This document shows, in pieces, positions 53,175 to 61,084 of a stretch of DNA of 64,000 nt. Source of the stretch: an uncultured Oscillospiraceae bacterium. Lineage in GTDB: Bacteria > Bacillota > Clostridia > Oscillospirales > Ruminococcaceae. Numbering within the stretch: the stretch's first letter is position 1; the number at the start of each line of letters is the position of its first letter. The notes beneath the pieces are model-generated. The model had not been told where the DNA came from. It saw only the letters and a list, made by a program, of their open reading frames with translations, and made no database searches. The position numbers were made by a program, and so were the translations under genes. The stretch lies in NCBI GenBank assembly GCA_934446455.1, contig CAKSEE010000001.1:1-64000 (forward strand), in the 5' to 3' direction.

Positions 53175-53855
53175 CTAATTATTGGTTGTATTGCACTCCT
53201 GCTGCCATTCATTAAAGAACTGACTATTTTGAATTAATTCCAATGCTGAATTGGCATTTTCATCATAGATTTCATATGACCTACCTTGATTAACTCCATA
53301 CGTTTTAATGCGGACAGCTTCTTTTTCACCGCTTTCCGTTAGAAGATAAGTAAAAATGCTGTAATCAATGCTTTCTTCTACCTCGGGAGTCAAACCCATG
53401 TCATCCCTTTGTCTATCATAGCATTCGCTTGTCATATCTATTTTCGAAACATATTCATTAATCGAATTAGTATCACTTTGGGATAGCTTCCCGATTAGCC
53501 TAATATTTTCCGCATAATTCCACGCAGAATCATCACACGAATAAAGTTTTTGCGAAAAATCATAGCTGCGCACACCATCCCTGACAATAGAATAATTAAG
53601 TGAATAAACAGAACCGTCGCTTTGTATACATAAAAAGTAAAGAATATCTCGGTCGTCACTATTGGGGTGACTACGTTGAATTGTCAATACTAAATTTTCA
53701 ATACTAAGTGCTAATGTACTATTATCATCACTGGTGAATGACATATTTGATTCGTCGGTAGAAGGAGACAAATCACTACTTTCTCCGACAAACCCACATG
53801 AAGTAAGCAAAAATAATGATGGCAGAAGCAAACTAAGTAGTTTCAATATTTTCAT
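53175..53855 (-). CDS. Lipoprotein linked to agr locus
   Basis: This 226-residue lipoprotein (lipobox LLTSC near residue 20) has an acidic Ser-rich linker and a domain of about 170 residues with FLCIQSDGSVYSLNYSI and an IYDENANSALELIQ end. I do not recognise the family. It lies downstream of agrD and the 101-codon gene in the same direction, so it is likely part of the quorum-controlled output or an immunity/sensor protein for the peptide. Confidence 0.65.
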   Translation of the reverse strand: MKILKLLSLLLPSLFLLTSCGFVGESSDLSPSTDESNMSFTSDDNSTLALSIENLVLTIQRSHPNSDDRDILYFLCIQSDGSVYSLNYSIVRDGVRSYDFSQKLYSCDDSAWNYAENIRLIGKLSQSDTNSINEYVSKIDMTSECYDRQRDDMGLTPEVEESIDYSIFTYLLTESGEKEAVRIKTYGVNQGRSYEIYDENANSALELIQNSQFFNEWQQECNTTNN

Positions 53856-53866
53856 ATTTATTCACC

Positions 53867-54172
53867 TCAGCTTATAGTATTGATCGTTGTTAAGTCACCA
53901 TTATTAATTGAAAATACATTCCAAGTCGTGCCACTAAAACCAATAGGGACATTGTATGTGTTTAATAATGTATTTCCCTTATATACTACAACCTTTGCCG
54001 ATGAATATGAAAGCGCTGTTGAGTTTGAATTGCCTCTATTTGTGAAATCATATACATAGTAAGAGCAATTACCGTTATTTTCAGTCCACGTAAGTGTAAT
54101 TGTTTCTGGTCCATAACTAAAAGCAGCCAGAGAGGAACTGAACTTCAGGATAATGCTATTCACTTTCTTCAT
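53867..54172 (-). CDS. Small exported or surface protein next to agrD
   Basis: This 101-residue protein has a short hydrophobic start (IILKFSSSLAAFSYG) and a beta-rich rest, with TLTWTENNGNCSYYVYDFTNRG and GTTWNVFSINNG. Its start (ATG 54172) overlaps the end of agrD, so the two are translationally coupled. Both segments look secreted. It may be an agr-controlled effector or bacteriocin-like product, but I do not recognise it. Confidence 0.5.
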   Translation of the reverse strand: MKKVNSIILKFSSSLAAFSYGPETITLTWTENNGNCSYYVYDFTNRGNSNSTALSYSSAKVVVYKGNTLLNTYNVPIGFSGTTWNVFSINNGDLTTINTIS

Positions 54173-54338
54173 TTTTCTTCCCCCTTTCTCGGATACCAGT
54201 TTGCAGAGCAATAGGCTCGTTTGGCTGACAGAAACAGATAGCACAAGCACTTCTTGAAATAAACGTCAGCGTAAGCATCACAAGCCCTGCAATTATCGTC
54301 ATCAAAATCATTCTGTTCGGCTCATTTGACTTTCGCAA
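54156..54338 (-). CDS. agrD: AgrD-type autoinducer peptide precursor
   Basis: This 60-residue precursor has a hydrophobic N-terminal helix (ILMTIIAGLVMLTLTF), the core SACAICFC and the conserved tail QPNEPIALQTG. That is the Clostridia AgrD layout: leader, thiolactone core, acidic/proline tail. AgrB would cyclise it, and the mature peptide activates AgrC. Three cysteines in the core leave the ring residue uncertain. A TTG start at 54338 is preceded by GAGGTG. agrB lies directly upstream. Confidence 0.85.
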   Translation of the reverse strand: MRKSNEPNRMILMTIIAGLVMLTLTFISRSACAICFCQPNEPIALQTGIRERGKKNEESE

Positions 54339-54392
54339 AAGCCGTCACCTCAATTCTTGCAGATTTTTCTTGTAAAAGCAATAAATTTTGCA

Positions 54393-54421
54393 CAAGATGT
54401 CGTTTTTATGTTCCAAGATGT
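54393..54421 (-). promoter_or_regulatory. LytTR-type direct repeat before agrD
   Basis: ACATCTTG occurs twice (54421-54414 and 54400-54393 on the minus strand) with 13 bases between, a 21-base period. It overlaps the last codons of agrB and lies 55 bases before agrD. It matches the operator style of AgrA/LytTR regulators. Confidence 0.65.
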
Positions 54422-55002
54422 ATTGACTTTATCTTTTTTTCGATAACAGCCACCAGCATTGAACTGCTTGCAGTAAATATTCCTAAAGCAAGGCATACCA
54501 TTATTTCCAACATATTTGCTACGAAAAATAAAGAAATAATAAAAAGAATCAAGAAGGCATATATAATGCTGTTTTTTCTGAGTCTTTTCTTATCCTTGTC
54601 GCTGATAGGCTTGTTTTCGTGTTCCAACGGTGCAAAGACCAGTATTACAATGACAGAAAAAGCGACTGCAAACACAGTTATAGCGGCGTAGATATTAGCC
54701 GGAACAAATTTAATAAAAAGGATAAAAAGGCTTAGTACAACAACCAAGACACAACAGCACCCCAAATGTGTTTTAGCATGAAATCCGCCTGCCGATTTGC
54801 GTATAAGTATAAAGAACGCCAAATAGCATACGCATTGCCAAACTGTTCCGCTTATAACCGCAAGCACAAGTGCAATTATCCCGTTAAATACCGTTGATAA
54901 AAGAAGCTGCAACCCATATTCATAGACTTCTTCATCTTCGCTTTTTATTACTTCGTTGCGTACAAAAAAAGAAGCCATTCTTTTTGAAAGACGAGCAATC
55001 AT
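54406..55002 (-). CDS. agrB: AgrB peptidase/cyclase
   Basis: This 198-residue membrane enzyme cleaves and cyclises AgrD. The catalytic His75 (RKSAGGFHAKTHLG) and Cys82 are seven residues apart, as in known AgrB proteins; C83 and C84 follow. It has about five or six membrane helices. ATG 55002 with GAGGTG upstream is chosen. The LytTR-type repeat at 55062-55090 lies upstream. Confidence 0.93.
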   Translation of the reverse strand: MIARLSKRMASFFVRNEVIKSEDEEVYEYGLQLLLSTVFNGIIALVLAVISGTVWQCVCYLAFFILIRKSAGGFHAKTHLGCCCVLVVVLSLFILFIKFVPANIYAAITVFAVAFSVIVILVFAPLEHENKPISDKDKKRLRKNSIIYAFLILFIISLFFVANMLEIMVCLALGIFTASSSMLVAVIEKKIKSIHLGT

Positions 55003-55061
55003 AAATATCACCTCGCCTTATAGGGTAGCTTCTATCGGGAGTATTTTCAATAATTTCTGCA

Positions 55062-55090
55062 CAAGATGTCGATTTTATGTTCCAAGATGT
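55062..55090 (-). promoter_or_regulatory. LytTR-type direct repeat before agrB
   Basis: The same pair of ACATCTTG boxes (55090-55083 and 55069-55062) with 13-base spacing. The surrounding 38 bases are nearly identical to those before agrD. A possible -10, TATAAG, lies near 55022-55017. Confidence 0.7.
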
Positions 55091-55153
55091 ATTGACAAAA
55101 GAAAAAAGCCTGTTTAACCGCATCCCATCTTTGCAGTAAACAAGCTTTTGCTT

Positions 55154-56431
55154 TTATTTGGTAAGTATAATTTTTATCGAGAAATAACCGTTATTATAAT
55201 TGCAACTTACATAGCCGTTCATACCCTCAACGGTTTGTCGTATGCTCTGCATACCGATTCCGTGAGCTTCTTTGTTTTTCTTTGAGGTTATGAGGTTGCT
55301 TACATCAACGGGGAGCGATGTGTTTTCAATCTCAATTATCAGCTTATTATCCAGCTGATACATTGCAACGCATACGCATTTTTCGCCACTGTCCATTCTT
55401 TCACAGGCTTCAATGGCATTGTCGAGGGCATTGCCTAAAATTCTGCATATGCCGATTGTATCGAACTCAATAGTGTTTACTTTGATTTTGCTCATAAAGG
55501 AGATTTTACGGTTCCGTGCATAATCGCCTTTCAGATTGATAATGGAATCAATAGCGGAATTTCCTGTATAACAAACCGATGTGGCTTTCTCTACATCGCT
55601 GTATAGCCTATGTATATGTTGTTTTGCTTCATCGTATTTGTTATCCTTTATTAAATCATTCAGCACGGTTACCTGATTTTTCAAATCGTGCTTTATATTA
55701 CGAATTTCCGTATACGAACTGGCAATCGCACGATAATTCTCACTTTCATGCTCCATAATTTGCTCAAGCGTGGCAAGCCTGATTTGCTTATCATAACTTT
55801 CAAAGTAATTGAACACCGAGAAATTCAGATACAGAACTCCGCAGACCGAAATGATATATCCTATCATAACATTATTTCCACTATGATTGGCAGGGAATAT
55901 CTGATTGAGGATAATAGCGCTTAAAAACGGCATCAAAATGATAAGCACCCAATATCTGAACGGCAAGCTCTTGACCTTGTTTTTGTAAATACGGCAGGAA
56001 TATACGATAATCCAGAAATCAAAGATTTTCGTTCCTATCATTCCAAGAACTCTGCCCATATTCGATTCCAGAAGCTCCGCAGGATTTCCGTAACCCATAA
56101 TTGCAAGTATGCCTGCAAACAGCGTTTCTGATATAAAGATAATCAGTATGCAATAAATAGAAGCAAACAGCTTTAGCGTTTTTGAACCGCTGTATATCAA
56201 AAACGACAGCGATAATAATATGACGAAAGAAATACCAATTCTTATATAAGGTGAAGAAGCATTTAACGTCGACACCATAAGAACAGCGAATGCAATTGCA
56301 TAACTTATAATGTAGATAATAATCGAATTATATTTTCTCTCAAAAATGCGATGATAAAAAAAAGCGACAATCAGTATTTCGAAAAATGAATTTACAGTTT
56401 CAATTATGTCATAAACAGATGGCACGAACAT
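55154..56431 (-). CDS. agrC: AgrC-type sensor histidine kinase
   Basis: This 425-residue kinase has six or seven N-terminal membrane helices (to about 205), a dimerisation helix with His248 in RNIKHDLKNQ and a GHKL ATPase domain (N box ALDNAIEACE, G box HGIGMQSI). It would bind the AgrD-derived peptide outside the cell and phosphorylate AgrA. agrA lies one base upstream in the same operon. Confidence 0.93.
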   Translation of the reverse strand: MFVPSVYDIIETVNSFFEILIVAFFYHRIFERKYNSIIIYIISYAIAFAVLMVSTLNASSPYIRIGISFVILLSLSFLIYSGSKTLKLFASIYCILIIFISETLFAGILAIMGYGNPAELLESNMGRVLGMIGTKIFDFWIIVYSCRIYKNKVKSLPFRYWVLIILMPFLSAIILNQIFPANHSGNNVMIGYIISVCGVLYLNFSVFNYFESYDKQIRLATLEQIMEHESENYRAIASSYTEIRNIKHDLKNQVTVLNDLIKDNKYDEAKQHIHRLYSDVEKATSVCYTGNSAIDSIINLKGDYARNRKISFMSKIKVNTIEFDTIGICRILGNALDNAIEACERMDSGEKCVCVAMYQLDNKLIIEIENTSLPVDVSNLITSKKNKEAHGIGMQSIRQTVEGMNGYVSCNYNNGYFSIKIILTK

Positions 56432-56432
56432 A

Positions 56433-57137
56433 TCAGCACCTCACAGTCAAAAAGGAGATGAACTTGTCGGTAACAGATTGCTTTGAGTTGCGGCTTAACG
56501 GTATTTTATCGCCGTTTTTCATAATGATTTTGGAAGGCTCAATATTGTCAATGTATGCAAGGTTAACGTAATAGCTCTTGTGCGGCTTAATGAAATTGAC
56601 AAGACGTTCATATTCTTCAATTTCAGACAACTTGCCGTTAAACTGATATTTATCGGTTGTTGTATGCAGTACGACAGTGCGTTTAAAGATTTCAAAGTAC
56701 AGAATATCACTTACAGAAATATTGAAAACGTTATTAGATGTTTGAACGGGAAATGTCATATGTGTCTGATGATATTCATTGAATATTGAGCGAAGCTGCT
56801 TTATATACATATGCTCAGGCTGTCCTTTCAGTAAATATCTGAAAGCATTTACCTCGTAACCGCTTGTTGCAAATTCCTGATGGCTTGTCAGAAAGGCGAT
56901 TATAACAAACTTGTCAGTTTCACGGATTTTCTCGGCTACTTGTAACCCTGTCAGCTTTTTCATTTCAATATCAAGTATGATTACATCAAACTGATTAGCT
57001 TTAAACTGCGACAGAAATTGCTCTCCGCTGTCAAATTCGCTGATACACAGCTTTTCTATATCGGGATAGCTTTTGGCTATCAGTCCTTTCAGTTCGTCAA
57101 GAAACTTTTTTTCATCATCACACATCGCTAACCGCAT
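56433..57137 (-). CDS. agrA: AgrA-type LytTR response regulator
   Basis: This 234-residue protein has a receiver domain (phospho-acceptor D56 in VIILDIEMKKLTG) and a LytTR DNA-binding domain (about 135-234, with the ILYFEIFKRTVVLHT strand and FIKPHKSYYVNLAYI). LytTR proteins bind paired 9-base repeats spaced about two helical turns apart; such pairs precede agrB and agrD. A promoter is at 57185-57213. Confidence 0.93.
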   Translation of the reverse strand: MRLAMCDDEKKFLDELKGLIAKSYPDIEKLCISEFDSGEQFLSQFKANQFDVIILDIEMKKLTGLQVAEKIRETDKFVIIAFLTSHQEFATSGYEVNAFRYLLKGQPEHMYIKQLRSIFNEYHQTHMTFPVQTSNNVFNISVSDILYFEIFKRTVVLHTTTDKYQFNGKLSEIEEYERLVNFIKPHKSYYVNLAYIDNIEPSKIIMKNGDKIPLSRNSKQSVTDKFISFLTVRC

Positions 57138-57184
57138 ATATATCACCATCCTAACATTTCATGGAAAACATTAACTTTATATCT

Positions 57185-57213
57185 ATTATAACTTAATCCG
57201 ATAAAAAATTCAA
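57185..57213 (-). promoter_or_regulatory. Promoter of agrAC
   Basis: TTGAAT (57213-57208) and TATAAT (57190-57185) on the minus strand are 17 bases apart. No ACATCTTG repeat is present here, so agrA and agrC look constitutive. Confidence 0.6.
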
Positions 57214-57401
57214 GTCTAATTCGCCCACAGAAGCCTTTAAAAGCTCTCTACAAGCTTATTTTTTGCCTTTTACTCAATCTCCTCTCAATTTCCATACAAT
57301 GTGTTTTCCTCTCCGAAGTAGTATACTTAAATTACGGCGAAACGCTATCGTACTTGCCGGCAGTGATAGCGATAGTGCCGAATAAGTATATCGAAAGTAA
57401 A

Positions 57402-57578
57402 ATGCGATTGACAGAAACAAAATATATTCCGCTTTGCGAGCATACCGAAAAGGTCGGAAAAGTCACCTTTATCGTAAGCTCCTATGCGGACAGCACAGCA
57501 GAAAAGAAACCCGAACAGCTCATTTTGCAGCTGCTCGAAAATAAGATAAACAACGAAACAATGGAGGAATCAGCATGA
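57402..57578 (+). CDS. TnpW-like transposon protein
   Basis: This 58-residue protein begins RLTETKYIPL and ends LLENKINNETMEESA. It resembles the TnpW-type small proteins of Tn4451-family transposons. It overlaps parM by 4 bases. A longer frame from 57354 exists, but it would start with TTG and has no clear site. Small hairpins precede it at about 57334-57390. Confidence 0.6.
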   Translation: MRLTETKYIPLCEHTEKVGKVTFIVSSYADSTAEKKPEQLILQLLENKINNETMEESA

Positions 57579-58504
57579 AAGAACTCAGAAATGGTATAAA
57601 AATTATCGGTATCGACCACGGCTATGGCAACATCAAAACCGCAAACACCGTAACCCCGACAGGCATCACAGCCTACACCACAGAGCCGACCTTCGGCGGC
57701 AACATTCTTTTCTATGACGGTATGTATTACCGTATGGGAGAAGGACACAAGCCGTTTGTAGCGGACAAGTCCACCGACAATGACTTTTATCTCTTTACCC
57801 TTATGGCAGTTGCCCGTGAGCTTTCACAGCAGGGTATCTCAAAAGCGGAAGTCCATATTGCCGCAGGTCTGCCGCTGACTTGGGTAAAAACTCAGCGTGA
57901 GGATTTTCGCAGCTATATTACCCGAAACAATGATGTGCGTTTTGTTTACAAGGACAAGCCGTATCATATTAAAATTGTAGGCTGTTCCGTTTATCCGCAG
58001 GGCTACACCGCCGTTATCGACAGGCTTTCAGAAATGGCGGGTGTAAATATGCTTGCGGATATCGGAAACGGCACAATGAACGTGATGTATATCAATAACA
58101 AAAAGCCTGTCGAAAGCAAATGCTATACGGAAAAGCTGGGAGTAAACCAGTGCGTTATCGCCGCTAAAAATGCAGTAATGGACAAACTGGGCGTGAAGAT
58201 TGATGATACAATCGTAGAGCAGGTTATACGCTTTGGAAATGCAGATATTTCGGAAAAGTATCTGAACTGCATTACCGAGGCTGTCCGTGAATACTGCTCG
58301 GAGATTTTTGAAACGCTCCGCAAGTATGAGTATAATCCCGAACTTATGCGACTGTATGTAACAGGCGGAGGCGGCTGTCTTATCAAGCATTTCGGAGAGT
58401 ATGACGAAAAGCGTGTAACAATCATTGATGACATTTGTGCAACCGCCAAGGGCTATGAACAGCTCGCATATATGACCTTACGAAAGAAGGTAGGTAATGC
58501 TTGA
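57575..58504 (+). CDS. ParM/StbA-like actin ATPase
   Basis: This 309-residue actin-like protein has IGIDHGYGNIKTA (phosphate 1, residues about 11-23), a VNMLADIGNGTMN phosphate 2 motif and a LYVTGGGG adenosine motif. ParM filaments push sister plasmids or excised elements apart. The ParR-like gene overlaps its end. GGAGG within the upstream gene sets ATG 57575. Confidence 0.88.
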   Translation: MKELRNGIKIIGIDHGYGNIKTANTVTPTGITAYTTEPTFGGNILFYDGMYYRMGEGHKPFVADKSTDNDFYLFTLMAVARELSQQGISKAEVHIAAGLPLTWVKTQREDFRSYITRNNDVRFVYKDKPYHIKIVGCSVYPQGYTAVIDRLSEMAGVNMLADIGNGTMNVMYINNKKPVESKCYTEKLGVNQCVIAAKNAVMDKLGVKIDDTIVEQVIRFGNADISEKYLNCITEAVREYCSEIFETLRKYEYNPELMRLYVTGGGGCLIKHFGEYDEKRVTIIDDICATAKGYEQLAYMTLRKKVGNA

Positions 58505-58878
58505 CAAAATCAATTTGCCTGCGCTTCAATCTGGATAAACCACAGCACCTTGAGGCTTGGGAGCAGCTTCAGAATATGAACAAGGAAAAATTCAAGTCCT
58601 ACACCAACGCTGTTGTTATTGCGGTAACGGACTACTTTCAGCGTTATTACAAGTCCACCGACGACCCATATTTTGAAACAAGGGAGAAAGAGGATGAATT
58701 TGTGCATAAAGTTATTGCACAAATCGGAACGGCGGTTGAAAAGGCAATGCCCGGCTTCCTTGCCGCCTGTCTTACGGGACTTGCACAGCCTTGTATTTCC
58801 TCTGCTCCTGTCCTAAGTGAAAAAACAACAGAAACGGAAGAAATCTCGGAAATCGACCTTGATTTTATCGGCGGATAA
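58501..58878 (+). CDS. ParR-like adaptor of ParM
   Basis: This 125-residue protein starts at TTG 58501 overlapping the parM stop (TTGA). Its N-terminal part (ICLRFNLDKPQHLEAWEQLQ, NAVVIAVTDYF) suits a ribbon-helix-helix DNA-binding domain, and its acidic tail (EIDLDFIGG) suits a ParM-binding end. It would link the segregation filament to a centromere-like site. Confidence 0.7.
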   Translation: MTKSICLRFNLDKPQHLEAWEQLQNMNKEKFKSYTNAVVIAVTDYFQRYYKSTDDPYFETREKEDEFVHKVIAQIGTAVEKAMPGFLAACLTGLAQPCISSAPVLSEKTTETEEISEIDLDFIGG

Positions 58879-58886
58879 CAATTTGT

Positions 58887-59186
58887 ATGTATTTTGGTAT
58901 CACACCGCTATCGGAACATAGCGAAAATGATATCGAAACCACACCGCCGAAAACAGCGATAGCAGAAACGCAGCATATTGATAGCAAGTATATGCCAAAT
59001 GCGGCAGATACTGCTATATTTTGGGCAAAACCCTCACCAAACGCCGCAGGCGTATCTCGCAGGAGCGTTAATGCTCCGAGCCAGCCCCCGCACTTCTTAC
59101 GAAACCGCCGTTTTGCTTATCTGCAAATTTATGACAGCTTGCAAAAGGCGGAACTGCGGGCGCAGGTTCTGCGCATAGGCAGGTAG
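58887..59186 (+). CDS. Possible small protein before oriT region
   Basis: A 99-codon frame with a Pro/Ala/Arg-rich end has a weak GCGGA ribosome-binding site. It overlaps a hairpin-rich stretch and may be chance. Confidence 0.25.
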   Translation: MYFGITPLSEHSENDIETTPPKTAIAETQHIDSKYMPNAADTAIFWAKPSPNAAGVSRRSVNAPSQPPHFLRNRRFAYLQIYDSLQKAELRAQVLRIGR

Positions 59187-59313
59187 TACCGACGGCTAGC
59201 CACATTTCAACTGACGGTGAAATATGACTTTCCTTTCGGTACAACCTGCTCAGAGGGACACCCTCCGAGACCTCCCGATAACACCACGCACAAGCGTGGA
59301 GAAAGGAGCTTTT
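59060..59313 (+). other. Candidate oriT region
   Basis: The stretch between parR and mobC has several short dyads: ggagc/gctcc near 59072-59087, gaggg/ccctc near 59260, and ccacgc-acaa-gcgtgg at 59284-59299. Origins of transfer normally lie just upstream of mobC and the relaxase gene. No nick site is proven. Confidence 0.4.
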
Positions 59314-59676
59314 TTGACAAAAACCTCAAACAGAAACCGCAATAATCAGCTTGCGGTACGATTATCCGACAGCGAGCTTGCCTTGTTCAAGAAAAAGCAA
59401 GCCGCCAGCGGACTCAACAAAACCGATTTTCTTGTAAAGCTGCTGAAAGGCTCAAAGATTACGGCGTACCATTTCACAGATGATGTAAAACAGCTTTGCA
59501 GTGAGCTTAGAAAAATTGGTGTTAATCTCAATCAGATTGCCTACCTCGTCAATATCGGCAGACACACGGAAGCCGAGGGAGAAATACTCCGAATGAGGAC
59601 GGCATATTTCAATATATTCGATAAGGTCAGCAGTTTTCTTGATAAACCCAGCGTTCATATTGAGGAGAGTGATTAA
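59314..59676 (+). CDS. MobC-like relaxosome protein
   Basis: This 120-residue protein has the MobC pattern: NQLAVRLSDSELALFKKK (ribbon-helix-helix type) and LRKIGVNLNQIAYLVN, the conserved end. MobC helps open the nick region at oriT. The TTG start at 59314 follows AAAGGAGC. It is adjacent to the relaxase gene, with no gap between stop and start. Confidence 0.85.
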   Translation: MTKTSNRNRNNQLAVRLSDSELALFKKKQAASGLNKTDFLVKLLKGSKITAYHFTDDVKQLCSELRKIGVNLNQIAYLVNIGRHTEAEGEILRMRTAYFNIFDKVSSFLDKPSVHIEESD

Positions 59677-60813
59677 ATGCCCTTCGGAAATGTAAATGTA
59701 GCCTACACGCCTTGTAAATCGATTGGTCAGCTAAAATCGGCGGCGCTGTATATGCTTGGCAAGAAGGCTGAACAGGTGCGTAACGGAACGGTTAAAACAT
59801 CACCTGAGCTGTATACTGCACTAGGCTGTAACAAGGACAATTTTGCAAAAAGCATTCTCGTTACACGAAAGCTGAACGGCAAAACCTACAGCCGTCTGAA
59901 GCCGAATACAATCCTTGCCCATAAGCTGTCAATATCGTTTCACCCCGATAACAACGACAAGCTGACCTATGAAACGGCGTTTCGGATTGCAAAGGAGTTT
60001 GCGGAAAAATTCTTTTATTCAAAAGGTTTTGAGGTGCTTATGGCGGTGCATACCGACCGTGAGCATATCCACGCACATTTTCTTGTCAGCAACTGCAATA
60101 TGGAAACGGGAAAGTCATTCCGCAGAAATCAGCGTGATTTGTATGAGATGTCCGAGTTTTTCGGGGAGCAGTGCTTACAGCATGGACTTGTGAATTCTGT
60201 TCGGGATAATTTCTACAATCACGATTTGGACAGACAGCAGGACAAGCTGACCTTTGCGGAACAGCAGATGAGGAAGCGTGGTGCGGAAAGCTTCAAGGAC
60301 GAATTACGTGAGGTTATCGGAATTGAAATTGCCGACCCGAACAACAAGACCTTTGACGATGTTATCCGTGCATTAGCGAAGCATTACAATGTGGAGTGCC
60401 GAGTTGCAGGAAACACAGTTTCATATCGTCATCCAGAATACAAGGACAAAAACGGAAAGCCCGTTTCCGTCAGAGGAAGCAGGCTTGGAGAAATTTATAC
60501 AAGGAAAGGAATAGAATATGAGCTTACCAAGAAATCAAATATCAGAACAGCCGCATACAGACTTGACGAAGCCGCAGCTGGACTTGAACAATTTGTATCA
60601 GAAAATTCTGTCGCTTCGGGAACAGGACAGACAAGAAGCGGAGGACAAATTTCAAGTAGCGCTGCTTTTGGCGACAACAGAGAAGCTGTGCGTGACCTTG
60701 ACGGATTTTATGACCGCTACACAAAACGAGCTTCGGAAGATGAACAGCGAGCAGCTGAACACGCTGAACGTGCAAGAGCAGTACAGAGAAGAAATAAAGG
60801 AAGAAGTCGTTAA
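59677..60813 (+). CDS. MobA/VirD2-type relaxase
   Basis: This 378-residue protein carries the relaxase HxDxxHxHxH motif (H125, D127, H130, H132, H134 in VHTDREHIHAHF) and an N-terminal Tyr10 as a candidate nicking residue. It would cut one strand at oriT and lead it into a host's conjugation channel. The last 295 bases overlap another gene in a different frame. Confidence 0.92.
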   Translation: MPFGNVNVAYTPCKSIGQLKSAALYMLGKKAEQVRNGTVKTSPELYTALGCNKDNFAKSILVTRKLNGKTYSRLKPNTILAHKLSISFHPDNNDKLTYETAFRIAKEFAEKFFYSKGFEVLMAVHTDREHIHAHFLVSNCNMETGKSFRRNQRDLYEMSEFFGEQCLQHGLVNSVRDNFYNHDLDRQQDKLTFAEQQMRKRGAESFKDELREVIGIEIADPNNKTFDDVIRALAKHYNVECRVAGNTVSYRHPEYKDKNGKPVSVRGSRLGEIYTRKGIEYELTKKSNIRTAAYRLDEAAAGLEQFVSENSVASGTGQTRSGGQISSSAAFGDNREAVRDLDGFYDRYTKRASEDEQRAAEHAERARAVQRRNKGRSR

Positions 60814-61084
60814 AATTCTGAATGATGTTTACGGCGTTATTCAGAAACAGCAGTCGGCTTCATTCTCGAAAATGAACGATACTATGCAGAAAGCAGTTAG
60901 CGCTATGGAAGAAAAAATTACAGCCTGCACCAATAAATGCAAGGTGCAGACTGATAATGTGAACAGTGCCGTTGATAAAATGCGTAAGGTCGAAAGCTGG
61001 CAGGATATGCTGTTATGGATTTCGCCTATCGCTGTTGTTGTGGATTTGGTTATACGGGTAATTCAGTATTTTGGCTTAGCATAA
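60518..61084 (+). CDS. MobB-like coiled-coil membrane protein, overlapping relaxase
   Basis: This 188-residue protein has a long coiled coil (about 25-150) and a C-terminal membrane helix (about 165-185, LLWISPIAVVVDLVIRVIQ). AAGGAAAGGAATAGA precedes ATG 60518. It lies 295 bases inside the relaxase gene in another frame, like mobB in mobA of ColE1-type systems. The membrane helix lies outside the overlap. It probably supports relaxase docking to the membrane. Confidence 0.82.
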   Translation: MSLPRNQISEQPHTDLTKPQLDLNNLYQKILSLREQDRQEAEDKFQVALLLATTEKLCVTLTDFMTATQNELRKMNSEQLNTLNVQEQYREEIKEEVVKILNDVYGVIQKQQSASFSKMNDTMQKAVSAMEEKITACTNKCKVQTDNVNSAVDKMRKVESWQDMLLWISPIAVVVDLVIRVIQYFGLA

